A stretch of 64,000 nt of DNA. It comes from Comamonas terrigena NBRC 13299. Its GTDB lineage: Bacteria; Pseudomonadota; Gammaproteobacteria; Burkholderiales; Burkholderiaceae_C. The stretch covers positions 2,127,001 to 2,191,000 of the forward strand of contig NZ_AP019749.1 of NCBI RefSeq assembly GCF_006740045.1. The letters run 5' to 3'. Below the pieces are notes generated by a model. The model did no database searches, was not told where the DNA came from, and worked only from the letters and a program-made list of their open reading frames with translations. Below, piece by piece: positions 17,454-28,048 of this stretch (position 1 is its first letter; each line of letters opens with the position of its first letter). The position numbers and the translations under genes were made by a program.

Positions 17454-17603
17454 AGGTGTCAACGCGTAAAAAGCTGCAGCCAGGGCCGCAGCGGTGGCTA
17501 TACCGTCTGTAATCCTGGCGACTGCCGGCTAGGGTATGCACGCCTGAAAGCGCAGCGCCCGCTTTCTACACTGGCTTCTCATCCATCTGGAGGAGGCAAG
17601 TGC

Positions 17604-18602
17604 ATGAAGCAATCTCGGCGTGGAGTTCTGGGCTGGGCCTTGGCGGCCTGCGGGGCGACGGTTGCGTCCGGGCCTCTGGCGGCTTGGGCACAAGGGGCGT
17701 ATCCGAACCGGCCCATCAAATTCATCGTGCCCTGGCCGGCCGGCGGCAGCGCCGATATTGCCGGGCGCCTGTATGCCGACTTTCTGTCCAAAGAACTGGG
17801 CCAGCCCGTGGTGGTGGAAAACCGGCCCGGCGCCGGTGCCAATCTGGGGGTGGGTGTGCTGGCCAAGTCGCCGGCCGATGGGTACACGCTGGGCCAGGTG
17901 TCCATCGGCACCCAGAGCATCAACCAGTTCGTCTATCCGGCCCTGGGCTTCGATCCGGTGGGCAGTTTCGAGCACATCGGTCTGCAGACCAAGCAGCCCA
18001 ATATCCTGCTGGTGAAAAAAGACTCGCCTTTCAAGACGCTGCAGGAGCTGGTGGCCTATGCGAAAAGCAACCCGGGAAAGCTGAACTATGCATCGCCCGG
18101 GATTGGCTCGTCGCTGCACCTGAGCGGGGCGTACCTGGCTTCGCAGGGCGACTTCCAGTGGACCCATGTGCCGTTCAAGGGCAGCGCGGAATCGATCCCG
18201 GCACTGATCGGCGGGCAGGTGGATGCGGTGTTCGACAACCTCTCGTCCTCGCTGCCCCATGTCAAGGACGGCAGCAAGGTGCGGGCACTGGTGGTGACTT
18301 CGCAGCAGCGCGTGGCTGACATTTCCCAGGTGCCCAGCGTGCTGGAAACTGGGATTCTGAAAGACCCCATTTATTCGTGGTTCGGCATTGCCGGACCCAA
18401 GGGCCTGCCGCCCGAGGCGCTGCAGCGGCTGGTGGCCGCATCGGCCAGGATCTTTCAGCACCCGGATTACATCCACAAGCTCAAGGCCATCGGTGCCGAG
18501 CCGGGCGGGCTGCAGGGGGCGGATTACCTGAAGTTCCAGGTGGCTGAGCGCGCGCGCTGGAGCAAGGTGGTCAAGGACAACCAGATCAGCATCCAGAACT
18601 GA
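17604..18602 (+). CDS. Bug-family tripartite tricarboxylate transporter substrate-binding protein
   Basis: A 332-residue periplasmic binding protein of the Bug (TctC) family. The signal peptide contains a twin-Arg-like QSRRGVLGWALA and probably ends after AWAQG. The family N-terminal signature AYPNRPIKFIVPWPAGGSADI follows, and later VPFKGSAESIPALIGGQVDA, the second hallmark. Start ATG has a strong GGAGGAGG site. Like most Bug genes it is an orphan, without TctA/TctB membrane partners nearby. The ThDP enzyme gene downstream on the same strand may be functionally linked, for example through a 2-oxo or carboxylate substrate, but this is only inference. Confidence 0.92.
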   Translation: MKQSRRGVLGWALAACGATVASGPLAAWAQGAYPNRPIKFIVPWPAGGSADIAGRLYADFLSKELGQPVVVENRPGAGANLGVGVLAKSPADGYTLGQVSIGTQSINQFVYPALGFDPVGSFEHIGLQTKQPNILLVKKDSPFKTLQELVAYAKSNPGKLNYASPGIGSSLHLSGAYLASQGDFQWTHVPFKGSAESIPALIGGQVDAVFDNLSSSLPHVKDGSKVRALVVTSQQRVADISQVPSVLETGILKDPIYSWFGIAGPKGLPPEALQRLVAASARIFQHPDYIHKLKAIGAEPGGLQGADYLKFQVAERARWSKVVKDNQISIQN

Positions 18603-18664
18603 GCGTGCGCACATGTTCCGAGATGCCGCCGTGCGCCAGCTGCGCGGGCCATTGACGCCCGGGC

Positions 18665-18684
18665 GACAGACGGACTAGTCTGTC
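18665..18684. promoter_or_regulatory. Perfect 7-bp inverted repeat, operator candidate
   Basis: GACAGAC, six bases (GGACTA), GTCTGTC, lying between the Bug gene and the ThDP enzyme gene, about 90 bases before the latter's start. No T-run follows, so it is more like a regulator site than a terminator. Confidence 0.45.
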
Positions 18685-18771
18685 CCCAGGCACGCTTCAG
18701 GCATTGGAGGAATGTCCTCCCGCGCTTGCTGCATGTGCGCAAGCAGCTATGGATTTGAAAGGAAACAAAAG

Positions 18772-20340
<1,569 letters not shown>

Positions 20341-20485
20341 GCTGGAGGGGGCTGTCGTCTGGAAGACGGCGGCAGTGCCTAGGGCCGGCGGCTCGCGCCT
20401 GGAGCCGCCTCGCATAAGGCGATCTCTCAACCCTTGGGGTCAGCCCGGAGGCCGGGAACCGCCTGGCGGGCTCGCCCGGAATTCG

Positions 20486-23125
20486 TCAAGGGCCGATGAA
20501 TTCGCAACCCCCAGGGGTGGGCACACGGCCAGCAGCCGGTGCGCGGCTCTGCAGGTTGCAGGCAAGCCAACCAGGAAGCTCCGATGGATGGAGGGGCTTT
20601 GCAAACAGAAACCCCTGGGCTGCCGGATAGCCCAGGTCCTTGAGCAGGTTGCGCTGCGCATCGGTTTCCACCCCTTCCGCCACCACAGACAGGTGCAGGC
20701 TTTTGCCCACGCCCAAAATGGCGCTGCTCAGCGAGCGTGCCGCTTCGTCATGCTGCAGGTCGGCAACAAAGCTGGGGTCCAGTTTCAGTTCGCTGACGGG
20801 CAGGCGGCGCAGGTAGCTCAGGCTGGAATATCCGGCGCCAAAGTCCTTCATGGAAAGCCGCACCCCCTGCCTGTGGATGTCGTGCAGTGTTTTCAGCGTG
20901 GCGGGGTTGGCATCCTGCAGAATGCTTTCCGTCAGTTCCAGGGTGAGGTCCTGCGGTTGCAGGCCATGGCGGTGCAGCGTATCGGCAGTCATCTGTGCCA
21001 GATCGAGGTGCTGAAAATCCGTCGGCGAGAGATTGACCGACACAGCCGGCACGCCGACGCCTTCCCGGCGCCATTGCGCCAGCTGGCGACAGGCTTCATC
21101 CAGGGCCCAGCGGCCCAGCTCGGCCGTCAGACCGTGTTCCTGTGCCAGCGCGATGAACTGCGCAGGAGGAATTTCGCCGATCTCCGCATGCGTCCAGCGC
21201 GCGAGTGCCTCCACGCCGTAGAGTTCGCCGGTCGCCAGATCGATTTGCGGCTGGTACTGCAACCGCAGGCGCAGTTGCCGGCCTTGCAGGGCGCTGCGCA
21301 GTTCCATCTCCAGCATCAGCTTCTGCTGTGCCACACGGTTCATTTCGTGGCTGAAAAAACAGAACCTGCCCCTGCCCGTGCTTTTGGCTTGGTACATGGC
21401 CATGTCGGCATGCTGCAGCAGTGTCTCCAGATCCTGTCCATCGGCGGGAAAGAGGGAAATTCCGATGCTGGCAGAGATGGTCAGGCTGGTTTTCTTGATG
21501 GTCAGCGGTTCTGCCAGCAGCACCTGCAGGCGCTCGATCGTGCTGGTGGCATGGTCCGCATCGCATTGCGTCAGCACTGCGGCAAATTCATCGCCGGACA
21601 GGCGACCGACGATGTCGTTGGCGCGCAGCACCTGTTGCAACCGGGCCGCCATGGTGCGCAGCAACTCGTCACCGGCTCCATGGCCCAGGGAGTCGTTCAC
21701 CTGCTTGAAGCGGTCCAGGTCAATAAACAGCACGGCCAGTTGCTCGTGGTTGCGCGCAGCCGAGGCGATGGCCTGGTCTGCCTTGGCGCGCAGCAAGGCC
21801 CGGTTGGGCATGCCAGTCAGCCCATCGTAGAACGCCAGCTGGCGAATGCGGTGCCGGTCCGATTCGCGCTCCAGTGCCAGGGCGCACAAATGCGTACAGG
21901 CGTCGATCAGCTTCTGGTGAAAGTCCTGCGAAGCCTCGGCCCGTGGTTCCCGAAAATAGAAGGCAAACGTGCCAATGGGCTGGTGCTGGCTGTTGCGGAT
22001 AGGCGTCGACCAGCAGGCCTGGTAGCCCAGCGGCAGCACCAGATGCCGGTACTCCTTCCAGAGCGGGTCCTGGGCGATGTGGTCCACGATGACCGGTGCA
22101 TTGCGCCAGGCCGCCGTGCCGCAGGAGCCGGCGGCAGGACCGATGGACTGTCCGTCCAGAAGCTGCGAATACGATTGGGGCAAGCTCGCGCCCGCCAAGG
22201 GGTGCAGCAGTCCCTGGGCGTCCACTTCCAGAACCGAGGCCGTCACTTCCGGCGCAATCCGCTCGACTTCCTGGCAGACCAGTTCCAGAACCTCCGTCAA
22301 CGGACGCTCGCGTGCCAAGGCCTCCAGGACGCGGTGCTGCAACGCCTCGTGCATCTTGGAGCGGGTGATGTCCGTGAGCATGGAGACGGTGTATATCCAT
22401 GCACCCTGCGCATCCTGGATGGGGTTGCTGATGACCTTGACCCAGTAGCGCTGACCGCTTTTGCCCACCACAATTTCTTCCCGCTCCACGGACGTCCCGG
22501 CACGCAATGCGCCGTGGTAGTTTTCTGAAAATTCGGGCGGCAGGTGCGGTGCCAGCAGGCCGATGGGGGCCTTTCCCAGCGCTTCTTCGTTCTGCCAGCC
22601 AAACAGACGGGTGAAACCGCGGTTCACATGCAGGATGCGGGAGTCCTTGTCGCTGATGATCAAAGCCGCATCCGAGGTGTCCGCGATCAGCGTCAACCGC
22701 GTGAGATGCTCCTGCTGTGCCTGCTCTTTGACGTAGCGGTCCGTGATGTCGGTCGCAATCTTGAGAATATGCTGCACCTGACCCTGTGCGTTGAATACGG
22801 GGGAATAAGTGGCGTCCAGCCAGCAACTGCGGCCATCGTCGCGTATGCGCTCCACGGGACCGGAGAAGGGGTTTCCGGCACACAGATTCGACCAGATGGT
22901 GCTGTAGCGTCCGCTGTTGAGCAGGGCTTGCGGGCAGAAGCTGCGGTGCTTTCTGCCCCGCGCCATGTCATGCGACAGGCCAAACAGCTGCAGGTAATTG
23001 GCATTGGCATGGCGCAGCGTGCCATCGAGCTCGAACTCTGCAATGGCCATGACCCTGTCGAGTGCCATCAACTGCTCCGCGCCCAGATTGCGAGGAAAGT
23101 CATCCAATGGGGTTTCACCTTTCAT
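20486..23125 (-). CDS. PAS-PAS-GAF-GGDEF-EAL cyclic-di-GMP protein with altered EAL motif
   Basis: An 879-residue soluble sensory protein. Two PAS domains (about 25-150 and 155-275; e.g. AEFELDGTLRHANANYLQLFG and HVNRGFTRLFGWQ), a GAF domain (about 285-430, with SCGTAAWRNAPVIVDHI), a GGDEF domain (about 445-605, active-site loop RLSGDEFAA) and an EAL domain (about 615-860, YGVEALARW, VNLSP, ELTES, EGVET). SGDEF is a tolerated variant of GGDEF. In the EAL domain the usual DDFGTGYSS reads KDFGAGYSS, losing one metal ligand, so phosphodiesterase activity may be weak or absent. ATG 23125 has GGAGGAGCGC directly upstream; the frame is open 25 codons further. No membrane segment. Single gene with no obvious partner. 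Confidence 0.9.
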   Translation of the reverse strand: MKGETPLDDFPRNLGAEQLMALDRVMAIAEFELDGTLRHANANYLQLFGLSHDMARGRKHRSFCPQALLNSGRYSTIWSNLCAGNPFSGPVERIRDDGRSCWLDATYSPVFNAQGQVQHILKIATDITDRYVKEQAQQEHLTRLTLIADTSDAALIISDKDSRILHVNRGFTRLFGWQNEEALGKAPIGLLAPHLPPEFSENYHGALRAGTSVEREEIVVGKSGQRYWVKVISNPIQDAQGAWIYTVSMLTDITRSKMHEALQHRVLEALARERPLTEVLELVCQEVERIAPEVTASVLEVDAQGLLHPLAGASLPQSYSQLLDGQSIGPAAGSCGTAAWRNAPVIVDHIAQDPLWKEYRHLVLPLGYQACWSTPIRNSQHQPIGTFAFYFREPRAEASQDFHQKLIDACTHLCALALERESDRHRIRQLAFYDGLTGMPNRALLRAKADQAIASAARNHEQLAVLFIDLDRFKQVNDSLGHGAGDELLRTMAARLQQVLRANDIVGRLSGDEFAAVLTQCDADHATSTIERLQVLLAEPLTIKKTSLTISASIGISLFPADGQDLETLLQHADMAMYQAKSTGRGRFCFFSHEMNRVAQQKLMLEMELRSALQGRQLRLRLQYQPQIDLATGELYGVEALARWTHAEIGEIPPAQFIALAQEHGLTAELGRWALDEACRQLAQWRREGVGVPAVSVNLSPTDFQHLDLAQMTADTLHRHGLQPQDLTLELTESILQDANPATLKTLHDIHRQGVRLSMKDFGAGYSSLSYLRRLPVSELKLDPSFVADLQHDEAARSLSSAILGVGKSLHLSVVAEGVETDAQRNLLKDLGYPAAQGFLFAKPLHPSELPGWLACNLQSRAPAAGRVPTPGGCEFIGP

Positions 23126-23496
23126 GCGCTCCTCCGACCGAACCTTCTGGTGCCGACAACACACGCCACATGCACGAACTCCGCGTAAGTGGGCATTCAT
23201 GTTAGGAGGGTTGTCAGAGCAGCAAATACCATTTAGCCATGGATAGGAAACGGGTATCTACGTGAAGAGCCCCATAGCCTGTGCGCGGCACAGACCGCAG
23301 GATGTGGAATGCATATGACTCTGATCGGCCTTCTCAGGCAGTGCTCCATCCGGCCAGGCTATGGGGAGACATGGGCACTGTGGACAGCATAAAAAATCCC
23401 GGACTCTCCGGGATTTGCTCTGGATACCTTTGGCGTGTGAGGATCGCTCCAGTGAGTGCCGTGCGCGGCGCGCAGTGTGCCGACGCTGATATGGGT
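23126..23496. other. 371-base gap: promoter of the GGDEF-EAL gene and a terminator
   Basis: On the minus strand it contains the crotonase gene terminator (23391-23416), then the promoter of the cyclic-di-GMP gene (23126-23390). An A/T-richer stretch is at 23215-23250. No coding region is supported. Confidence 0.4.
23391..23416 (-). terminator. Terminator of the crotonase gene
   Basis: Ten-base stem AAATCCCGGA / TCCGGGATTT, loop CTC; read on the minus strand it is followed by a T-run (A-run at 23391-23396 on the plus strand). Confidence 0.9.
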
Positions 23497-24420
23497 CTAT
23501 TCTGTTTCCAGCGCTCCAAACTGCCGGTACCCGCCGGTTTCCGGAAAGCTTCCCGCACGCTTTTGCTGGCCGGCCTGGAGGGCTTCCATCACATGGCGGT
23601 TGCTCCAGATGCCGGACTGCAGCCAGCCCATCTGGCGCAGGCTGTCCTGCACGCTGTGGTCGCGTGCGTAATGCAGGGCCTGCTTGGTGCCCCAGATGGT
23701 CACGGGTGGGTGCCGGGCAATCTCCCGGGCGCAGGCCATGGCGGCTTGCAGTGCGGCGTCAGGGGTGTCGAGCACGGCATTGACAAAGCCCTGTTGCAGG
23801 GCCTGGGCTGCGGGCCAGCGGCGACCGGTGTAGGCCAGCTCCTTGACAAGCCCCATGGGCAGCAGCTTGGGCAAGCGCTGCAGGCTGCCGATGTCGGCCA
23901 CCATGCCGATGTTGATTTCCTGTACGCAGAAGAAGGCATCGTGTGTGGCGTAGCGGATGCAGGCACAGGCCACCATGTCCAGCGCGCCGCCAATGACGCC
24001 GCCTTGCAGCACGGCAATCACCGGCAGGCGCAGCTCTTCAATGCGGGTGAGTGTGGCCTGCATGTCCCACAGCATTTCGGCGAGTGCGGCGCGGCCTTCG
24101 GGTGTGCGGTCGTCCGGGGCGAAGCCGGGGTTGGCAAAGGTCTCCAGGGCCATGCCGGCCGAGAAGTGCTTGCCGGTGCTGCTGATGACCAGGGCGCGGG
24201 CCGTTTGGGCTTCCGGGCTGTGTTGCAGGTGGTGGAGCACGGCATCCAGCTCGCGCCAGAAGCCGGGGCTCATGGTGTTGAGGCTGTCCGGGCAGTTGAG
24301 CTGCAGGTGGGCAATATGGTCCTGCAGCGTCCAGCGAAAGTGGCGGAGAGCGGGAAGGGGTGAGGCAGTGGCGCCGGCTGCGGCGGTTGCTGCGGTGTTG
24401 GAGGCGGTCGATGTGGTCAT
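23497..24420 (-). CDS. Crotonase family protein, delta(3,5)-delta(2,4)-dienoyl-CoA isomerase type
   Basis: A 307-residue enoyl-CoA hydratase/isomerase-fold enzyme. The oxyanion-hole segments are TGKHFSAGMALE and LQGGVIGGALDM. Aligned by eye with the well-studied rat dienoyl-CoA isomerase, the three acidic residues needed for that reaction are kept: Asp in GGALDMV, Glu in VQEINIG and Asp in GMVADIGSLQRLPK. This favours isomerisation of 3,5-dienoyl-CoA in unsaturated fatty acid breakdown over hydration. The first ~40 residues are a low-complexity Ala/Thr segment; ATG 24420 gives MTTSTASNTAA. It is expressed alone and closed by a strong terminator. Confidence 0.82.
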   Translation of the reverse strand: MTTSTASNTAATAAAGATASPLPALRHFRWTLQDHIAHLQLNCPDSLNTMSPGFWRELDAVLHHLQHSPEAQTARALVISSTGKHFSAGMALETFANPGFAPDDRTPEGRAALAEMLWDMQATLTRIEELRLPVIAVLQGGVIGGALDMVACACIRYATHDAFFCVQEINIGMVADIGSLQRLPKLLPMGLVKELAYTGRRWPAAQALQQGFVNAVLDTPDAALQAAMACAREIARHPPVTIWGTKQALHYARDHSVQDSLRQMGWLQSGIWSNRHVMEALQAGQQKRAGSFPETGGYRQFGALETE

Positions 24421-24581
24421 GCGCTGCACTCTAGGCGGCGCTGCGGCAGTACACCACTGGCGTAAACACCGGATGTGCACCGGCCGTGCCAACCGCTGTG
24501 GTGCGGAAGACGCGCCTGCCGGTTGCGGCCCTCCGGCAGGCGCGTGGGCGACAGGCTGGCAGCAGCCTGTCTGCTGCGCAA

Positions 24582-24896
24582 TCAGGCCGGGTCGATCTGC
24601 ACGGTGAAGCCCTTGCCGGTGGCAATCACCTCGAGCAGGCGGTCGATATTGGGGTGCGCGCCGGGGCGGGCCTTGGCGTCTTCGGTGTGCTCGGCAAAGA
24701 TCTGCAGGCCTTCTTCGGCCGCTGCCACATTGATGCTGCCGTGCTTGGCCGCCAGGGCGTTGTACACGGTGACCGAACCAGCCTTGCCCGGGGCGTTGGG
24801 GATGGTGGCGACCACGGCGCCGCTGTCGTCCAGCAGGTGCAGGGCGGCAATGTGGGTGATGGCGGGCAGCTGGCGCAGGTTGTCGGCAAAGGCCAT
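24582..24896 (-). CDS. DUF2322-like small protein
   Basis: A 104-residue soluble protein (MAFADNLRQLPAITHIAALHLLDDSG...). It has a beta-strand-rich first half and ends ATGKGFTVQIDPA. From memory it fits the DUF2322 family, whose function is unknown. The ATG at 24896 was preferred over a TTG five codons upstream because family members begin with a similar M-x-F pattern. It stands between the crotonase and chromate transporter genes on the same strand, with 160-190 base gaps, so it is probably a separate unit. Confidence 0.65.
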   Translation of the reverse strand: MAFADNLRQLPAITHIAALHLLDDSGAVVATIPNAPGKAGSVTVYNALAAKHGSINVAAAEEGLQIFAEHTEDAKARPGAHPNIDRLLEVIATGKGFTVQIDPA

Positions 24897-25087
24897 GGTC
24901 AGGGCTTTCAATTCAAGAGGTCTGGAAAAACGCAGCCGCTGGAATCCAGGGCTGCGGCCGCTATTGTGGCCCGGAGTGGGGCAGCGGTTGGCGAAGCCCG
25001 GGGTCGTCTGGGTATATGCCGTTCATGAACCAGATCGTGGGGCTCTCGGAGAGGGAGACTTCGCTGGGTGGGCTGCTGGCTGCGGCC

Positions 25088-26350
25088 TCAAGACACCAAG
25101 ACATAGCCCAGGCCTGCAGCCAGCAGCACCACCGCCACGGGCGGCACACGGGCCACGGCCAACAGCGCCAGGTACAGCAGGGCCAATGCGCAGTCCTGCC
25201 GGCTGTGGATGGCGCTGGTCCACACCGGGTCGTACAGGGCCGCCAGCAGCAGGCCTACCACCGCGGCGTTCACCCCCGCCAGCACGCGCTGGGCCACAGG
25301 GTGGGCGCGCAGCGCTGCCCAGAACGGCAGCGCGCCCAGCACCAGCAAGGCGGCGGGCAGAAAAATGGCCACCAGGGCCAGCAGGCCACCCAGCCAGGCC
25401 GACCATGCCCCCGATCCCAAGCCGAGCGGCAGCAGCGCACCCAGATAGCTCGCCAGCGTGAACAGCGGCCCCGGTACGGCCTGGGCGGCGGCGTAGCCGG
25501 CCAGAAACTGCTCGCTGCTCAGCCAGCCGGGCTGCACCACGCCGCCTTGCAGCAGCGGCAGCACCACATGGCCGCCGCCAAACACCAAGGCGCCAGCCTG
25601 GTAGAACACGCTGACGGCCTGCCACAGCGGTGACCGGGTGCCGTGGGCCAGCAGCGGCAGAACCAGACCCAGCAGCAGGCACAGCAGCAGCAAGGCCGCG
25701 CCGGTGCGGCGGGAGATACCAGTGTCGGGAGCGAGGTCGGTGACCACCGACGCGGGCAAGGCCGGCCGTACCCAGCGCCAGCCGATCAGCGCGCCCAGTG
25801 CAATCAGCAGCAGTTGCACGCTGGCGCCTAGGTGGGCGGACAGCCCCAAGGTCAGCACTGCCGCGCCGAACGCCAGGGTGGCGCGCAGCCGGTCCGGGCA
25901 CAGGCTGCGGGCCATGCCCCAGACGGCCTGGGCCACCACCGCCACGGCCACCAGTTTGAGTCCGTGCAGCACGCCGTGGAACGCGCCCTCCTGCCCTACT
26001 GCGTGCGACAGGCCCAGGGCCAGGGCGATCAGCAGCAGAGCCGAGGGCAGCGTGAAACCCAGCCAGGCCGCCAGCGCGCCCCAGCCACCGGCACGCAACT
26101 GGCCCAGGGCCATGCCTACCTGGCTGCTGGCCGGGCCGGGCAGGAACTGGCACAACGCCACCAAGTCTGCATATTGCGCGTCGCTGAGCCATTGGCGCCG
26201 CTGCACGAACGCTGTGCGGAAATAGCCCAGATGTGCCGCTGGCCCACCAAACGAGGTCAGGCCCAATTGCAGAAAGACGACGAACACTTCCAGCACCTGG
26301 CGCCAGCGTGCGGGCGGCCGCGAGGTGGAGGCTGCGGGAGGAGATGGCAT
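25088..26350 (-). CDS. chrA: Chromate transporter, CHR family (ChrA, long form)
   Basis: A ~420-residue inner-membrane transporter made of two homologous halves. The first half holds FGGPAAHLGYFRTAFV and FLPGPASSQVGMALG, the second VFGGGHVVLPLLQ and AVPGPLFTLASYLGA, the paired signatures of the CHR family, with about 10-12 membrane segments. It likely exports chromate, although some members act in other anion transport. Start is uncertain: ATG 26350 (MPSPPAASTSRPPARW) is chosen as nearest to the conserved part, but ATG codons at 26410 and 26461 are also in frame and none has a strong ribosome-binding site. No ChrB regulator is adjacent. Confidence 0.88.
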   Translation of the reverse strand: MPSPPAASTSRPPARWRQVLEVFVVFLQLGLTSFGGPAAHLGYFRTAFVQRRQWLSDAQYADLVALCQFLPGPASSQVGMALGQLRAGGWGALAAWLGFTLPSALLLIALALGLSHAVGQEGAFHGVLHGLKLVAVAVVAQAVWGMARSLCPDRLRATLAFGAAVLTLGLSAHLGASVQLLLIALGALIGWRWVRPALPASVVTDLAPDTGISRRTGAALLLLCLLLGLVLPLLAHGTRSPLWQAVSVFYQAGALVFGGGHVVLPLLQGGVVQPGWLSSEQFLAGYAAAQAVPGPLFTLASYLGALLPLGLGSGAWSAWLGGLLALVAIFLPAALLVLGALPFWAALRAHPVAQRVLAGVNAAVVGLLLAALYDPVWTSAIHSRQDCALALLYLALLAVARVPPVAVVLLAAGLGYVLVS

Positions 26351-26649
26351 GCCATCGCCTGGAGTGTTGGGGTCTTGGGGCCCGGCTGTGCGGTCAGGAT
26401 GCAGCGGCATTGCGAAGGTGACCGGGGCCACGGCGCGTGGGGGAGTAGAGGGGTAGGGCATGGCGGCACGAGAGAAGACGGCACCAGCATAGCGCCGACA
26501 TATGAAAGTCCAGGGTCCGCTGTGCGGACGCGACCGCGGCGGCTGTGCCGGGGGGCATGGTCTTGCAGCAGCTTCTTTCCGGCACGGCCCTCGCTGGCCG
26601 CGCTGGCCACCGGGTGTGCGCACAGAGGTCGCATGCGGCGTGGCGCGGG

Positions 26650-27405
26650 TCACTCTGTTTCGGAACCGCTTTCTTTGCGCAGGCCTCCCAGCCCCATGCC
26701 GACGCCCATGCCTCCCATGCCACCGGCAGCCGCACCGCCACCACCACCTGCGCGGCCCCCGCCGGTTGCCGCGCCCGTGCCGCCTGCAGCACCGGTTGCG
26801 CGCCGGGCGTTGCCACCACTGGTGCTGCTGCGCGTGGGGCCCTGGTTGGGAATGGTGATGTGGGCGGGAATCGGCTCCAGGTCCAGTGCCGCACGGATGA
26901 ACTGGCGCAGCGAGGCCACCAGCGGCGCGGTTTCGATGGCGCGGCCGGCCACCATGTCCTGCGCCGCCTGGGCGGCCAGACGCACCTGCTCTTCGGTGCC
27001 CAGCAGGATCACATCGGACAGGGCCGCTTCCACGCTATCGCGCGTGCGGCGCTGGCGTTCGCTACTGCTCAAGGTCGGGATGTCCTCACTGTCTTCGCCG
27101 CTGCCGTCTTCCGCTTCGGCGGCATCTGCCATGGTTTCCGCCCGGCGTGCGGCAGCGTGCACCTCACGCAGATGCACGGGGCTGACGGCCAGTTGCCCGG
27201 TGAAGCTACCACCCAGTGTCTTGTAGGCGGCCATCAGGGTTTTGAGCCGCTCGTTGATCTGGCGGTTTTCGCGTTCACGGCGCTTCTGGATGGTCTGCAT
27301 GAAGACCAAGCGTATGCCCACCATCAGCAAGGTGATCAGCAGCAGGCTGGCCACGGTGGTGAGGATGGAGGACCAGGAACTGAAATCGATCATGCCGCCG
27401 CGCAT
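26650..27405 (-). CDS. Membrane-anchored protein with Gly-rich C-terminus, unknown function
   Basis: A 251-residue protein that I do not recognise. One N-terminal membrane helix (about residues 12-36, ILTTVASLLLITLLMVGIRL) is followed by a basic, charged coiled-coil-like stretch (QKRRERENRQINERLK), a middle region with acidic and Ser-rich linker (EAEDGSGEDSEDIPTLSSSE) and a helical domain (residues ~115-175, EEQVRLAAQAAQDMV). The C-terminal ~50 residues are low-complexity Gly/Ala with Met. ATG 27405 has GAGGAGA five bases upstream. It lies 9 bases downstream of the EVE-domain gene and is likely co-transcribed with it. Confidence 0.65.
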   Translation of the reverse strand: MRGGMIDFSSWSSILTTVASLLLITLLMVGIRLVFMQTIQKRRERENRQINERLKTLMAAYKTLGGSFTGQLAVSPVHLREVHAAARRAETMADAAEAEDGSGEDSEDIPTLSSSERQRRTRDSVEAALSDVILLGTEEQVRLAAQAAQDMVAGRAIETAPLVASLRQFIRAALDLEPIPAHITIPNQGPTRSSTSGGNARRATGAAGGTGAATGGGRAGGGGGAAAGGMGGMGVGMGLGGLRKESGSETE

Positions 27406-27414
27406 GGTGTCTCC

Positions 27415-27903
27415 TCAGGTTGCAGACTGCAGCGGCACGCGCTGGATGTAATCCCATTCTGCCGGGGTGACTTCAGTGATGGACAGACGATTGCCCCGTT
27501 GCAGCACACGCATGCCCTGCAGCGCGGCATGTTCGCGCAACTCGGGGATCAGGATGGGACGGGTCTTGCGCAGGGCCTGCACATCCAGCAGCAGCCAGCG
27601 GGGCCGGTCGGGGCTGCTCTTGGGGTCGTAATAGGGTGAGGCTGGGTCGAACTGGCTGTCGTCCACGCGCAGACCGCCGGCGATGCGGGCCAGGCCGTAG
27701 ATGCCGGGTTCGGCGCAGCTGGAATGCCAGTACAGCACACCGTCGCCCACGCGCATCTGGTCGCGCATGTAGTTGCGCGCCTGGTAGTTGCGCACACCAT
27801 CCCAGGCAATGGTCTGCCCGGGGGCTGCGAGGGCGTGGTCGATGGAGTAGGCATCAGGCTCGTTCTTCATGAGCCAGTAGCGGGGCGTGGAGGCATCGGT
27901 CAT
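27415..27903 (-). CDS. EVE domain-containing protein
   Basis: A 162-residue protein that is essentially one EVE domain (PUA/YTH-like fold): YWLMKNEPDAYSIDH at the start, WDGVRNYQARNYMRD, VLYWHSS and a C-terminal ITEVTPAEWDYI are all characteristic. EVE proteins bind modified bases in nucleic acids; the aromatic residues of the pocket (W in WDGVRN and YWHS) are present. The biological target in bacteria is not settled. ATG 27903 starts right at the domain. It is followed closely by the Gly-rich membrane protein gene. Confidence 0.88.
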   Translation of the reverse strand: MTDASTPRYWLMKNEPDAYSIDHALAAPGQTIAWDGVRNYQARNYMRDQMRVGDGVLYWHSSCAEPGIYGLARIAGGLRVDDSQFDPASPYYDPKSSPDRPRWLLLDVQALRKTRPILIPELREHAALQGMRVLQRGNRLSITEVTPAEWDYIQRVPLQSAT

Positions 27904-27965
27904 GGCTGCAATGATCGCCGATTTGGTGCCGCAGGGGTGGGTTGGTGCCGCACGCGCCATGGGCG

Positions 27966-27996
27966 AAAAAAAGCAGGTGTACCGGGGTACACCTGC
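27966..27996 (-). terminator. Strong terminator of the glsB-like gene
   Basis: Ten-base perfect stem GCAGGTGTAC / GTACACCTGC with CGGG loop; seven A on the plus strand give a T-run after the stem on the minus strand. Confidence 0.95.
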
Positions 27997-28048
27997 TGTG
28001 GGGGCAATGACTACCGGGCCGCAGCGCCGGCGGCGGCCGTTGGTCGGC

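Noticed and set aside
15478..17541. Long minus-strand frame opposite the PepSY gene
   Set aside because: Shadow of a coding gene with family signatures on the other strand; no ribosome-binding site or domain.
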